Shown one piece after another: positions 35,042-43,554 of a DNA stretch of 64,000 bases; the stretch's first letter is position 1, and each line of letters begins with the position of its first letter. Both the position numbers and the translations under genes were made by a program. Source of the stretch: Aliirhizobium wenxiniae (GTDB lineage: Bacteria; Pseudomonadota; Alphaproteobacteria; Rhizobiales; Rhizobiaceae). The notes under the pieces were generated by a model, which was not told the origin of the DNA, made no database searches, and saw only the letters and a list, made by a program, of their open reading frames with translations. The stretch lies in the NCBI RefSeq assembly GCF_019511445.1, contig NZ_JAEUAN010000014.1:1-64000 (forward strand), in the 5' to 3' direction.

Positions 35042-36105
35042 TGGGAAAGGTCGCGCATTTCATCCTGCGCCGGCGAGGCGCCCATGGCAGCGGCAAGGGT
35101 TGGCACTGGACCGATGTGTTTACTTGGGTATGGCTGATCGGCGGGCTGATCATCATGTTCGGCCCGGCTGTCTGGCTGGTGTTTTCCTCGCTGAAAACAC
35201 CGGCGGCGCTCGCCGAATTTCCGCCGACGATCCTGCCCTATGTCACCAGCCAGGCAACCATCGAAGGCTATGACAAGCCGCTGATGCTCTATGATGCCAA
35301 AATGCCGGATGGTTCGACGCGGGTTCTCGCCGAAGTGCGACGTATCGGGCTGGTGGCGCAGATGGTCGATCCCAAGGCGCCGGGCGAGATCGTCAAGGTC
35401 AATATCAACGACCGCACGCCGGTGCGCACCATGTCGTTTGCCACCAACAACTATACCGAACCCTTCGTGCATTTCGATTTCCTGCACTATCTCTGGAACT
35501 CGGTTTTCGTGACAGTGGTGGCGACTGTCATCACACTGGTGGTCAATTCCATGGCGGCCTTCGCGCTATCGAAATACGAGTTCAAGGGCCGGTCACTCGC
35601 CATGCTGGTCATCCTCGCCACGCTGATGGTGCCGCTGTCGGTGATCATGGTGCCGCTCTATTCGATCATCTCGACACTCGGCCTGTTCAACAGTCTCTGG
35701 GGTGTCATCCTGCCCACGGTGGCGACACCGACCGGCGTCTTCATCCTGCGGCAATACATGCTGACCATTCCTGACGAGTTGCTCGACGCGGCGCGCATGG
35801 ATAAGGCGTCGGAATGGCAGATCTACTGGCGCATTGTGCTGCCTTTGACGGCACCGGCGCTGGCGGTTTTGGCAATCTTTTCGGTCGTCTGGCGCTGGAA
35901 CGATTTTTTGTGGCCGCTGATCGTGCTGTCGCGGCGTGAGCTTTACACCCTGCAGGTGGGCCTGAGCATCTATTCCGGCGAACTCAATGTGCAATGGCAC
36001 TTCATTCTGGCGATGACCGTCGTCACCATGATCCCGGTCGTGCTGGTCTTCATTTTCCTGCAGCGTTTCATCACCACCGGCATTGCCGGCACCGGCCTGA
36101 AGTAA
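35041..36105 (+). CDS. Sugar ABC transporter permease (MalG type)
   Basis: 354 residues. The N-terminal helix (VWLIGGLIIMFGPAVWLVFSSL) is followed by the MalG/UgpE core: NSMAAFALSKYEFKGR, MVPLSVIMVPLYSI, LDAARMDKASEWQIYWRIVLP (EAA loop) and WNDFLWPLIVL. It carries an unusually long periplasmic insert after helix 1 (about residues 60-150), where most relatives have a short loop; MalG-type permeases of some rhizobial systems share such an insert. Overlaps the upstream stop and precedes the ATPase gene by 9 bp. Confidence 0.9.
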   Translation: MGKVAHFILRRRGAHGSGKGWHWTDVFTWVWLIGGLIIMFGPAVWLVFSSLKTPAALAEFPPTILPYVTSQATIEGYDKPLMLYDAKMPDGSTRVLAEVRRIGLVAQMVDPKAPGEIVKVNINDRTPVRTMSFATNNYTEPFVHFDFLHYLWNSVFVTVVATVITLVVNSMAAFALSKYEFKGRSLAMLVILATLMVPLSVIMVPLYSIISTLGLFNSLWGVILPTVATPTGVFILRQYMLTIPDELLDAARMDKASEWQIYWRIVLPLTAPALAVLAIFSVVWRWNDFLWPLIVLSRRELYTLQVGLSIYSGELNVQWHFILAMTVVTMIPVVLVFIFLQRFITTGIAGTGLK

Positions 36106-36114
36106 GGGACACCG

Positions 36115-37212
36115 ATGGGCGAAATCAAACTCACCGACGTCAAGAAATCGTTTGGCGCACTCGCGGTCCTGAAAGACATCGACCTGCATATTAAGGATGG
36201 CGAATTCGTTGTGTTCGTCGGCCCGTCCGGCTGCGGAAAATCGACGCTTCTGCGCACTATTGCCGGGCTTGAAAAAGTAACGGGCGGCGAAATCCAGATC
36301 GATGGCAAGCGCGTTAACGAGGTGACGGCGGCCGATCGCGGGCTTGCCATGGTGTTCCAGTCCTATGCGCTCTATCCCCACATGAGCGTGCGCCAGAACC
36401 TCGCTTTTGGGTTGGAAAATTCCAGCATGCCGAAAGCGGAAATCACCGAGCGCATCATTGAGGCGGCGCGGATGCTTGAGATCGAGGCCTATATGGACCG
36501 TCGTCCGGGCCAGCTCTCCGGCGGTCAGCGGCAGCGAGTCGCCATCGGCCGCGCCATCGTGCGCCGCCCGACGGCCTTCCTGCTGGATGAGCCGCTGTCC
36601 AACCTCGATGCGGAATTGCGTGTTTCGACGCGAGCAGAACTGGCGGCGCTGCATGCGCGGCTGGGGTCGACGATGATCTATGTTACCCACGATCAGGTGG
36701 AGGCGATGACGCTTGCACATCGCATCGTCGTCATGCGCGCGGGAAAAATCGAGCAGGTGGGGACGCCGCTGGAGCTTTATAATGAGCCGGCCAACCGGTT
36801 CGTGGCGGGTTTTATCGGCGCGCCGCACATGAACTTTTTGAAGGCCGATGTGCTGGCCGTGTCCGCCGGTTCGGCGACCTTGTCGTTCGCCGGTGGTCAT
36901 CGCGCCGAGCTAAAAATCGGGCATGCGAAACTGCATGTCGGCGACAAGGTGACGGTCGGCGTTCGGCCGCAGCATCTGGTCGTCAGCAATGATCCGCAGC
37001 ATCCGACGGCAAAACTCTATCTGGTCGAGGCGCTGGGATCGGAAACCGTCGTGCATGGCGAGATCGGCGGGGAAAAGCTGCTGGCGGTCCTGCCGGGCCA
37101 GCAGAAGCTGAATGCCGGCGATACCGTGCATTTCGACCTGTCGAAACCGGTTCTGCATGTCTTCGACGACAATGGCCACCGCCTGTTCACCCATCCGGGA
37201 AGCAGTGAATAA
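36115..37212 (+). CDS. Sugar ABC transporter ATPase (MalK/UgpC type)
   Basis: 365 residues: Walker A GPSGCGKST (36-44), Q-loop MVFQSYALYPHMSV, signature LSGGQRQR (134-141), Walker B FLLDEPLSNLD (155-165) and switch His in VTHDQVEAM, then the C-terminal regulatory OB-fold region (VTVGVRPQHLVV, LVEALGSETVVHGE). It energises the two preceding permeases. MalK-type C-terminal domains can also bind regulatory proteins. It ends two bases before the stop of the convergent monooxygenase gene. Confidence 0.95.
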   Translation: MGEIKLTDVKKSFGALAVLKDIDLHIKDGEFVVFVGPSGCGKSTLLRTIAGLEKVTGGEIQIDGKRVNEVTAADRGLAMVFQSYALYPHMSVRQNLAFGLENSSMPKAEITERIIEAARMLEIEAYMDRRPGQLSGGQRQRVAIGRAIVRRPTAFLLDEPLSNLDAELRVSTRAELAALHARLGSTMIYVTHDQVEAMTLAHRIVVMRAGKIEQVGTPLELYNEPANRFVAGFIGAPHMNFLKADVLAVSAGSATLSFAGGHRAELKIGHAKLHVGDKVTVGVRPQHLVVSNDPQHPTAKLYLVEALGSETVVHGEIGGEKLLAVLPGQQKLNAGDTVHFDLSKPVLHVFDDNGHRLFTHPGSSE

Positions 37213-37214
37213 AA

Positions 37215-38372
37215 CTAGCGGCGTTCGCCCGTCCCCAGTGGCGTGGCGGGCGTCTCTTTCGGTACACGGCCATAGGCATGCGGCAGTGAGCAGGTCTTTA
37301 AGTGCGGCAAGACCTTTTTGCCAAAATGCTCGGCCTCGTCGAGATGCGGGTAGCCGGAAAAGATGAAGGCGCGAATGCCCATATTCCGATAGGCCTCGAT
37401 TTCCGACAGGACCTGATCGGTGGAGCCGACGATGGCGGCGCCGCAGCCGGAACGGGCGCGGCCGATACCGGTCCACAAATGTCGTTCGACATAACCGAAC
37501 TGGTCAGCCAGTTCGCGGGCGCGCGCCTGATGCGACACGCCGAGCGAGATGCTGTCATGTGCCCGTTCGCGGATCAGCTTGCCGTATTCGTCATCGAGTT
37601 TGGACACAAGATAGTTCGCATATTCGCGCGCTTCCTGCTCGGTGTCGCGCACGATCATGTGCACGCGCAGACCGTAATCGAGCACGCGTCCATGCGCTTC
37701 GGCGCGCGCATGCACGGCGCGCATGCGTTCCGCCAGCTGTTCCTTCGGCTCCGGCCACATCAGGTAGACGTCGCACTGTGCCCCGCAAAGCTCCAGCGCA
37801 TCAGGTGAATAACCGCCGAAATAGAGAAGCGGCCCGCCATTCTGCTGATAGGGGCGGGCGGGTTCGGTGGAGACGTTTTTGAACTGGTAGATCTCGCCAT
37901 CGTGGTCGATCGCGTCGCGCGTCCAGGCCTGTCGCAGGATCTCAACCACCTCATGGCTGCGGCGATACCGATAGGCGCTGTCGGCCACTTCGCCCGGAAA
38001 ATCCGAACTGATGACATTGAGCGTAAGGCGACCTTTCAGCATGTGGTCGAGCGTGGCGACGGTGCGCGCCAGCATGATTGGCTGCATCTCGCCGCAACGG
38101 ATCGCTGCCAGCATGTTGATGTTTTGCGTGATCGGCGCGCAGGCGGCGACAAAACTCAGCGTGTCCTGACCGACCTGATAGGACGAGGGGCAGAGGATGT
38201 TGCGAAAGCCAAGCACCTCCGCCTTTTTCACGATCTCAAAACAGTGTTCAAAGCTGGAGCGCAGGGTGCCATCCGGCACGCCGAGAAAGGCGTAATCATC
38301 CGAGCACAGCGCGGAAAACCACGAAATTTCCGATGCATCGAGATCGGCGGATCGGACGGGCACAACGGTCAT
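37215..38372 (-). CDS. SsuD/SmoC-like FMNH2-dependent monooxygenase (LLM family)
   Basis: 385-residue bacterial-luciferase-like TIM barrel. SEISWFSALCSDDYAFLGVP opens the domain; FRNILCPSSYQVGQDTLSFV, NMLAAIRCGEMQPIMLARTV, LNVISSDFPGE and YRRSHEVVEILRQAW follow, with IGRARSGCGAAIVGS near the C-terminus. This group includes alkanesulfonate monooxygenase SsuD and the sulfoquinovose monooxygenase of Agrobacterium, enzymes that split C-S bonds with reduced flavin and oxygen. The substrate is inferred only by family. No flavin reductase gene is adjacent. ATG 38372 has GGAGGAG upstream. Divergent from the GntR gene, convergent with the sugar transporter operon. Confidence 0.85.
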   Translation of the reverse strand: MTVVPVRSADLDASEISWFSALCSDDYAFLGVPDGTLRSSFEHCFEIVKKAEVLGFRNILCPSSYQVGQDTLSFVAACAPITQNINMLAAIRCGEMQPIMLARTVATLDHMLKGRLTLNVISSDFPGEVADSAYRYRRSHEVVEILRQAWTRDAIDHDGEIYQFKNVSTEPARPYQQNGGPLLYFGGYSPDALELCGAQCDVYLMWPEPKEQLAERMRAVHARAEAHGRVLDYGLRVHMIVRDTEQEAREYANYLVSKLDDEYGKLIRERAHDSISLGVSHQARARELADQFGYVERHLWTGIGRARSGCGAAIVGSTDQVLSEIEAYRNMGIRAFIFSGYPHLDEAEHFGKKVLPHLKTCSLPHAYGRVPKETPATPLGTGERR

Positions 38373-38418
38373 CGGAATTCTCCTCCCCGAGATCGATTGC
38401 CTGTTGCGTAACATTGCG

Positions 38419-38434
38419 ATTGATGTAAATCAAT
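38419..38434. promoter_or_regulatory. Palindromic operator candidate (GntR)
   Basis: ATTGAT-GTAA-ATCAAT is a 16-bp dyad with 6-bp arms in the 98-bp gap between the divergent monooxygenase and GntR genes. Its position suits autoregulation and control of both directions. Assigned by symmetry and context only. Confidence 0.5.
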
Positions 38435-38470
38435 AGTGTATCAATTTGGCTGCGCGCGACGGGAGGGGGC

Positions 38471-39175
38471 ATGCAGCAGACATCCGGCAGCCTGCCAATC
38501 TGGCTGCAGATCACCGAACTTCTGATCCGTGACATCGCCAGCGGCCGGCTGATCGACGGTGAAAAGCTGCCGCCGGAACGGGAGATGTCGGAACGGATCG
38601 GCATCGCCACCGGCACCTTGCGCAAGGCGCTGGCGGAACTGCAATCGCGAGGCATGCTGGTGCGGGTGCAGGGCTCTGGCAATTACGTGCGCGCCGTCAG
38701 CGATCCGAAAAGTATTTACGCGATGTTCCGGCTGGAATTGCTGGAGAGCGGCGGCCTGCCGACTGCTGATATCCTGGATGTGCGGCGTTTGCCAAAACCC
38801 GCCGATCTGCCGGCATTCGGTTCGTCAAGAGAGGCGCACCGCATCCGCCGTATCCGCAAACTGTCCGGCAAGGTGGCGGCGCTGGAAGAGGTCTGGCTCG
38901 ACGGTGATTATGTCGAAACCATTGCCGCGGAAGACCTGTCGGAGTCGCTTTACCTCTATTATCGCGAGGCTCTCGGTCTCTGGATCGTGCAGGCGGAGGA
39001 TCGGATCGGTCTTGATACGGTGCCGGACTGGGCACCGGAAAATTTTGGCCGTCGGGCGGGAGACCCGGCGGTGCAGGTGCTCCGCATCAGCGAGGCGCAG
39101 GACGGAAAACGGGCGGAGGTTTCGCGGACATGGATCGACCATTCGGTCGCTCGCTATGTGTCGCGGCTGAAATAA
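38471..39175 (+). CDS. GntR-family regulator, HutC/UTRA subfamily
   Basis: 234 residues: N-terminal winged helix (LPIWLQITELLIRDIASGRL, EKLPPEREMSERIGIATGTL, RKALAELQSRGMLVRVQGSG) and a C-terminal UTRA effector domain of chorismate-lyase fold (RIRKLSGKVAALEEVWLDGDY, VLRISEAQDGKRAEVSRTW). HutC-type regulators sense small metabolites such as sugars or amino-sugar derivatives. The oxidoreductase gene follows after 12 bp in the same direction and the monooxygenase is divergent, so these three are one regulatory unit, distinct from the LacI-controlled operon. Confidence 0.92.
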   Translation: MQQTSGSLPIWLQITELLIRDIASGRLIDGEKLPPEREMSERIGIATGTLRKALAELQSRGMLVRVQGSGNYVRAVSDPKSIYAMFRLELLESGGLPTADILDVRRLPKPADLPAFGSSREAHRIRRIRKLSGKVAALEEVWLDGDYVETIAAEDLSESLYLYYREALGLWIVQAEDRIGLDTVPDWAPENFGRRAGDPAVQVLRISEAQDGKRAEVSRTWIDHSVARYVSRLK

Positions 39176-39187
39176 TCGGGAGGAGAG

Positions 39188-40273
39188 ATGGCAGTGCGTT
39201 ATGGCGTGATCGGCTGCGGCATGATGGGGCAGGAGCATTTGCGCAATCTGGCGCTGCTACCGGATGCGGAGGTGGTAGCGATTTTCGAGCCGGATCCGGG
39301 AATGAGAGCGCGCGCCGCCGAGCTTGCTCCAAACGCGCGTTTGGTCGGATCGGTCAAGGAGCTTCTGGCCGTCGAGGCGTTGGATTGCCTGCTGATCGCC
39401 AGTCCCAACCATTTCCATCTCGGTCAACTGGAGGAAATCGCGGCGATCCGGCCGCTGCCGGTTCTGGTGGAAAAACCGCTGTTCACCAGCTCCGGTGACA
39501 TGGCCCGCATCGAGACCTTGCGTGAAAACTACCCGGCGCCGATCTGGGTGGCGATGGAATATCGTTACATGCCGCCGGTGGCGCGGCTGATCGCGGAGGC
39601 TGAAGCCGCAACCAGCGGCATTCGCATGCTGACCATTCGCGAGCATCGTTTTCCGTTTCTGAAGAAGGTGGGCGACTGGAACCGGTTCAATGAACGCACT
39701 GGCGGCACGATGGTGGAAAAATGCTGCCATTTCTTCGATCTGATGCGGCTGATCCTGAAATCCGATCCGGTGCGCATCATGGCATCCGGTGGGCAGGCAG
39801 TTAACCATGCCGACGAGCGGTATGACGGTCTGCGGCCAGATATCTGGGACCATGGGTACGCGATCGTCGATTTTGCCTCCGGTGCCCGGGCGATGCTGGA
39901 ACTGTGCATGTTCGCTGAAGGATCGCGCTATCAGGAGGAGATTTCGGCCATCGGGCCGAACGGCAAGATCGAATGCAAGGTGCCGGGGCCGGGGCGTTTC
40001 TGGCCGCAGCATCTCGGGAGCCCGCCGGTTGCCAAAGTGATCGTCTCGCCGCGCGAACCGCAGGGTCCGCGTGCGATCGACATTCCAGTCGATCCGACAC
40101 TTCTGGACGCCGGTGACCATAACGGATCGACCTATTACCAGCATCAGCGTTTTCTTCGCGCGGTAAGAGGGGAGGGTCCCGTAGAGGTGACGGTGGACGA
40201 TGGGCGATGGGCCGTGGCGATGGGGTTAGCGGCACAAAAAGCCGCTATGACTGGTCAGGTCGTGGAGTTTTGA
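39188..40273 (+). CDS. Gfo/Idh/MocA-family oxidoreductase
   Basis: 361 residues: N-terminal Rossmann domain GVIGCGMMGQEHLRNLALL, ASPNHFH and the EKP motif (VLVEKPLF) that contributes the catalytic Lys, then an alpha/beta substrate domain with EHRFPFLKKVGDWNRF and GGTMVEKCCHFFDLMRLI, whose His is the usual proton relay. Family members oxidise or reduce sugars and inositols with NAD(P). With the flavin monooxygenase next door it could reduce or oxidise the aldehyde/sugar product. The SmoB-like role in sulfoglycolysis is one model, not proven. GGGAGGAG precedes the start. Confidence 0.9.
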   Translation: MAVRYGVIGCGMMGQEHLRNLALLPDAEVVAIFEPDPGMRARAAELAPNARLVGSVKELLAVEALDCLLIASPNHFHLGQLEEIAAIRPLPVLVEKPLFTSSGDMARIETLRENYPAPIWVAMEYRYMPPVARLIAEAEAATSGIRMLTIREHRFPFLKKVGDWNRFNERTGGTMVEKCCHFFDLMRLILKSDPVRIMASGGQAVNHADERYDGLRPDIWDHGYAIVDFASGARAMLELCMFAEGSRYQEEISAIGPNGKIECKVPGPGRFWPQHLGSPPVAKVIVSPREPQGPRAIDIPVDPTLLDAGDHNGSTYYQHQRFLRAVRGEGPVEVTVDDGRWAVAMGLAAQKAAMTGQVVEF

Positions 40274-40287
40274 TCTGAAGCACAGAT

Positions 40288-40614
40288 TCATGCGAGATGA
40301 ATAACCCGAGTTGTATAGACACCCTCGGGTAACATTTTCGGATGCTTAGCCACTTTGGCGAATGGGTCAATAGTTCGAGTCCTATCAAGAGCAAAGGCAA
40401 AAGGCCGCTCGGCAATGGCGTCGGTCTGAGTTGTGACCTGTGTTCCGCTGTGGATTTGCGATATGACTAGACCGTGCACCGGACAACCAAGCCGTCCCTT
40501 TGGCGCGCGTACCAGTTGATCCAGCACCGGCGCAACTTTCATCTCCTCCGCGACGATGCGCAGGAGTGCCCCGAAATCCTTATGGTTATGCAGGAAATCA
40601 GTTGGCATGCGCAT
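40288..40614 (-). pseudogene. AbiEii-like nucleotidyltransferase toxin, truncated
   Basis: The first 30 residues (MPTDFLHNHKDFGALLRIVA, then EEMKVAPVL) match the N-terminus of AbiEii/AbiGii-type nucleotidyltransferase toxins, which usually continue with a VEKDYW motif and reach about 300 residues. Here the sequence changes after APVL to unrelated residues (DQLVRAPKGRLGCPVHG) and stops after 108 codons. The nucleotidyltransferase active site is missing. Its start (40614 or 40608) overlaps the stop of the antitoxin gene. The joined 3' part may come from another gene, which I cannot name. Confidence 0.6.
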
Positions 40615-40727
40615 CCGCTACGAGAGCGTTGAAGAATTTGCGGGTGCGCACCATGCCGTTGTAGTGGCCCCCTAAATCCCCGGACACGATCTCCCACTTG
40701 TTAAGTGTTAGGAGTAATGTGCCCATT

Positions 40728-41120
40728 ATGACCAGTCACATATCTAAGATAGAAGTGCTGTCCGGCCCTGAGCGCCGCCGTCGCTGGTCGACAGCGGAGA
40801 AGCTCGCGATAGTCCAGGAGACCTACGAGCCTGACGTCACGGTCAGCATCGTTGCGCGACGGCATGGCATTCAGCCGAACCAGTTGTTCGCCTGGCGCAA
40901 ATTAGCGACACAAGGTGCGCTGACGGCGACGGCATCGCAGGAAGAGGTCGTCCCGGCATCCGAATACAGGGCACTTCAGAACCAGGTGAAAGAGCTTCAG
41001 CGCCTCCTCGGCAAAAAGACGATGGAAGGCGAAATCCTCAAAGAAGCGCTTGAGATAGCATCAGGGTCAAAAAAACACCTGTTGCGCTCGCTCTCGCTGC
41101 CGAAGGACGGTTCGCGATGA
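40728..41120 (+). CDS. IS3-family transposase OrfA
   Basis: 130 residues: helix-turn-helix domain (RRRWSTAEKLAIVQETYEPD, VARRHGIQPNQLFAWRKL) and a leucine zipper-like coiled coil (YRALQNQVKELQRLLGKKTM) as in IS2-group OrfA, which binds the terminal repeats and multimerises. The ATG at 40728 was chosen from AGGAG upstream and alignment to MTSHISKIEVL starts. Near its 3' end a run of seven As (41069-41075) allows -1 slippage into the OrfB frame to make the OrfAB transposase. Confidence 0.92.
   Translation: MTSHISKIEVLSGPERRRRWSTAEKLAIVQETYEPDVTVSIVARRHGIQPNQLFAWRKLATQGALTATASQEEVVPASEYRALQNQVKELQRLLGKKTMEGEILKEALEIASGSKKHLLRSLSLPKDGSR
41069..41075 (+). promoter_or_regulatory. Programmed -1 frameshift site (A7)
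   Basis: The seven-A run in TCAAAAAAACACC lies 42 bases before the OrfB ATG. Shifting -1 here gives an uninterrupted reading frame (TPVALALAAEGRFAMTAV) into OrfB, as IS3-family elements require for OrfAB synthesis. Confidence 0.75.
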
Positions 41121-41947
41121 CGGCGGTGTGCGAGACCTTGGGTGTCGCCCGATCCAACATCGCGGAACGTGTGAAGCAACGTCCTTCCAAAACCCGAGGG
41201 CGGCCGCCGCTCGCCGATCAGGAACTGGTGGATGAGATCAAGACGATCATCGACGACATGCCGACCTACGGGTATCGCCGGGTTCACGCGATCCTGCGCC
41301 GTAAAGCCCGCAACGAAAACCGCCTATGGCCGAATGCCAAGCGCGTCTACCGCGTGATGAAGGTTCACGGCATGCTCCTTCAGCGCCACACCGGTGCAAT
41401 CGATACCCGCCGTCACGATGGTCGCGTGGCTGTGGAGCAATCGAACCTGCGATGGTGTTCAGATGGCTTCGAAATCGGCTGTGACAACAAGGAGAAGGTG
41501 CGCGTTGCCTTTGCTCTCGATTGCTGTGATCGCGAGGCCATCGCCCATGTCGCGACCACCGAGGGCATCAAGAGCGAGGACGTCCAGGACCTTGTCATCA
41601 CGGCTGTTGAGAACCGCTTCGGTCTCGTCAACACCCTTCCAAAGCCAATCGAATGGTTGACGGACAACGGCTCCTGCTTCATTGCAAAAGACACTAGGTC
41701 GCTGCTCATGGATATCGGGATGGAGCCGTGTTCAACACCCGTCCGAAGCCCCCAGTCCAACGGAATGGCCGAAGCCTTCGTAAAAACCTTCAAGCGCGAT
41801 TATGTTTCGGTCAACCCATTGCCGGACGCCATAACCGTCATCGCGCAACTGCCTTCATGGTTCGAACACTACAATGCCCTTCACCCACACAAGGCATTGG
41901 GGTATCGCTCGCCTCGTGAGTTCTTAAACCGCCAAACCGAAACCTGA
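41117..41947 (+). CDS. IS3-family transposase OrfB (DDE integrase core)
   Basis: 276 residues. An N-terminal HTH_21-like stretch (DDMPTYGYRRVHAILRRKAR) precedes the rve catalytic core, with RWCSDGFEIGCDN (first Asp), EWLTDNGSCF (second Asp), PQSNGMAEAFVKTFKRDY (Glu) and the closing YNALHPHKALGYRSPREFL. The DDE residues needed for strand transfer are all present. The ATG overlaps the OrfA stop (ATGA), but the active product is the OrfAB fusion made by frameshifting. No internal stops. Confidence 0.94.
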   Translation: MTAVCETLGVARSNIAERVKQRPSKTRGRPPLADQELVDEIKTIIDDMPTYGYRRVHAILRRKARNENRLWPNAKRVYRVMKVHGMLLQRHTGAIDTRRHDGRVAVEQSNLRWCSDGFEIGCDNKEKVRVAFALDCCDREAIAHVATTEGIKSEDVQDLVITAVENRFGLVNTLPKPIEWLTDNGSCFIAKDTRSLLMDIGMEPCSTPVRSPQSNGMAEAFVKTFKRDYVSVNPLPDAITVIAQLPSWFEHYNALHPHKALGYRSPREFLNRQTET

Positions 41948-42680
41948 TCCTGTCCGGTTTTTAAGGGGCAACTCCAGCCGTAATCCTTGGCGGCACGGGC
42001 GAGGGCACCGTGATTGCCCTGCAGGGCACGTTCTTTCACGCGCGCCAGCACCTGATCGCGGTCCTCGGCTAGCTGGTCGAGATTGTTGACCAGGTCGACC
42101 AGTAGGAATTCTTTGGTCAGGGTTTTGGGGAAGGCTGGCTTTTTGCGGAACTCGAACTCTCGGCCGCCCAGCATGAAGTTGCCGTGGCGCTTATGGTTAT
42201 AGACGATGGTCTTGTTATAGAGCTGCGTCGCGCCGACACCCAAACTGTTATAGGCATTGGGCGAGGTGACGAGGTAACGGTCATCCTTCAGTAAGGCCGA
42301 CACGAGCGCGCCATCCTCGGCGGGGGCTTTGCCGAATGCGGTCTGCTTCGGCCGGTGATAGACGCCGGTCGATAGCTTGGTCAGGTATCCTTCTGCCAGC
42401 AGCTGCTGAAGATGCCGATCGACAGACGACGACCATTGGGCGAGATCCTCCCAATCTGCAACAGGATCGCCATCTGCCTGAGCGTCAGGTCAGACGCTTC
42501 GCCCCTCACCTCTTCCAGTGAAACGCGGTGTCACAGGCCAAGAAGGAAGCGCCAAAATGGGTCTTCTGGTCCGAGCTACGTTTTTGTCCTGCTCCATACT
42601 CTTGGTCGGCGGCGCATGTCTGCTTATGCCAAACCCGCCGAAGTGAGTTCGAAACGAACACACGTTCCGCTAGCCTAACC

Positions 42681-43469
42681 CTAATCAAGACGAACTTGTA
42701 AGCTTTTTACCAAGGCCTTCAAGTCGGAGCTATCTGTGTCTGTTGGCAAAAGAAGCGAGATAGCGGCCTGGCTGTTGAATGTGTTTGCTTTTTCGGCGGG
42801 AAAGGCGATCGTCTTTATCTCGCCACCGCCGCTATGTTTTCTCGTGCCGAAGACGTAGCCCTCCGTCTTCAGCATGGTGATTTCCTGCATGATCGTATCG
42901 ACATCGACACCCCATTGCCCATAGCGTTCGGCATTGATCTCGATGATCCTGTCGCGGGCAGCTTCTTCCATCTGCGCCAGCACGCAGACGCCACCGAGGC
43001 CGACGCCGAGGGGGAGACGGCCTCCAACACCTTCAAACATGGCCTGCATGGGAAGGGTGCCCAATGCGAAATCCAGACAGACGGAATCGAGCCCCGAGCG
43101 CACCATGAGGTAGCTCGACAGTCCCGTCTCGGCGCTGATGCTGATCAGCGCCGGACGATAGAAGTTTACCATGTCATTGATGCTGTGCGACTTGTTTGCC
43201 AGCGCATAGATGCCAGGCCCCAAGCGATAGGCGCCGCGCCTTCCTGATTGCTCGACTAGGCCGAACTGGCTGAGCGCGACGAGCGCCCGGTGGACGGCGG
43301 ATTTGGCATCGTCTAGTTGCGTCGCGAGATCGGACAGCGTCAGCCCCGGCGGATTGGCATCACCGAGCGCCATCAGGATCTCGGCCGCGCGCATGACGTT
43401 GCTCGACGATTTCTTTTCCGCGCTCAATTCCAACTCCTCCAAAGGCAATGTATCGGCCTGCACGGTCAT
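42681..43469 (-). CDS. IclR-family transcriptional regulator
   Basis: 262 residues: winged helix (VMRAAEILMALGDANPPGLT, LSDLATQLDDAKSAVHRALV) and a GAF-like effector domain (RPALISISAETGLSSYLMVR, GGRLPLGVGLGGVCVLAQME). The ATG at 43469 is preferred to the TTG at 43526. It lies 85 bp downstream of the hyuB gene on the same strand, so it may be the last gene of a hyuAB-regulator unit. It is the best candidate to bind the four 17-bp boxes between hyuA and the transporter operon. Some IclR proteins (PobR, PcaU) activate from sites adjoining the -35 region. Confidence 0.9.
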   Translation of the reverse strand: MTVQADTLPLEELELSAEKKSSSNVMRAAEILMALGDANPPGLTLSDLATQLDDAKSAVHRALVALSQFGLVEQSGRRGAYRLGPGIYALANKSHSINDMVNFYRPALISISAETGLSSYLMVRSGLDSVCLDFALGTLPMQAMFEGVGGRLPLGVGLGGVCVLAQMEEAARDRIIEINAERYGQWGVDVDTIMQEITMLKTEGYVFGTRKHSGGGEIKTIAFPAEKANTFNSQAAISLLLPTDTDSSDLKALVKSLQVRLD

Positions 43470-43554
43470 CGACAGTGCAGGCCGATACGAGTTCAAGCTG
43501 TGAAACGTTTCCACCCGGCTTGTCAAATCCGGGTGAAATGCAACCGGGATGAGG

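Larger units (their letters stand above)
40660..41976 (+). mobile_element. Complete IS3-family (IS2-group) insertion sequence, 1,317 bp
   Basis: Ends: TGTAGTGGCCCCCTAAA on the left and, reading inward from the right, TGGAGTTGCCCCTTAAA; both continue to CCGGACA, giving imperfect inverted repeats of about 27 bp. The direct repeat GCCGT flanks both sides (40655-40659 and 41977-41981), the 5-bp target duplication usual for this group. OrfA and OrfB are intact and joined by an A7 slippage run. The element therefore looks functional and recently inserted, within the AbiEi-like antitoxin gene. Confidence 0.93.
40598..42480 (-). pseudogene. AbiEi/DUF6088-like antitoxin gene split by an insertion sequence
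   Basis: The 5' part (about 42480-41982) reads DWEDLAQWSSSVDRHLQQLL, YLTKLSTGVYHRPKQT (winged helix), then DDRYLVTSPNAYNSLGVGAT, YNKTIVYNHKRHG and FLLVDLVNNLDQLAEDRD, typical of AbiEi-like antitoxins with DUF6088. It reaches AKDYG, where the IS begins. Removing the IS and one GCCGT restores AKDYGMVRTRKFFNALVADA and a stop at 40598 overlapping the toxin start. The insertion thus removes only the last 15 or so residues. The true start is uncertain; upstream, another frame gives a MarR-like fragment (ASDLTLRQMAILLQI), so the 5' end may be damaged too. Confidence 0.7.

Noticed and set aside
42430..42540. Separate MarR-family gene
   Set aside because: A short stretch (ASDLTLRQMAILLQI) resembles a MarR N-terminus, but it is under 40 codons and the frame then stops. 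At most a fragment near the antitoxin 5' end.
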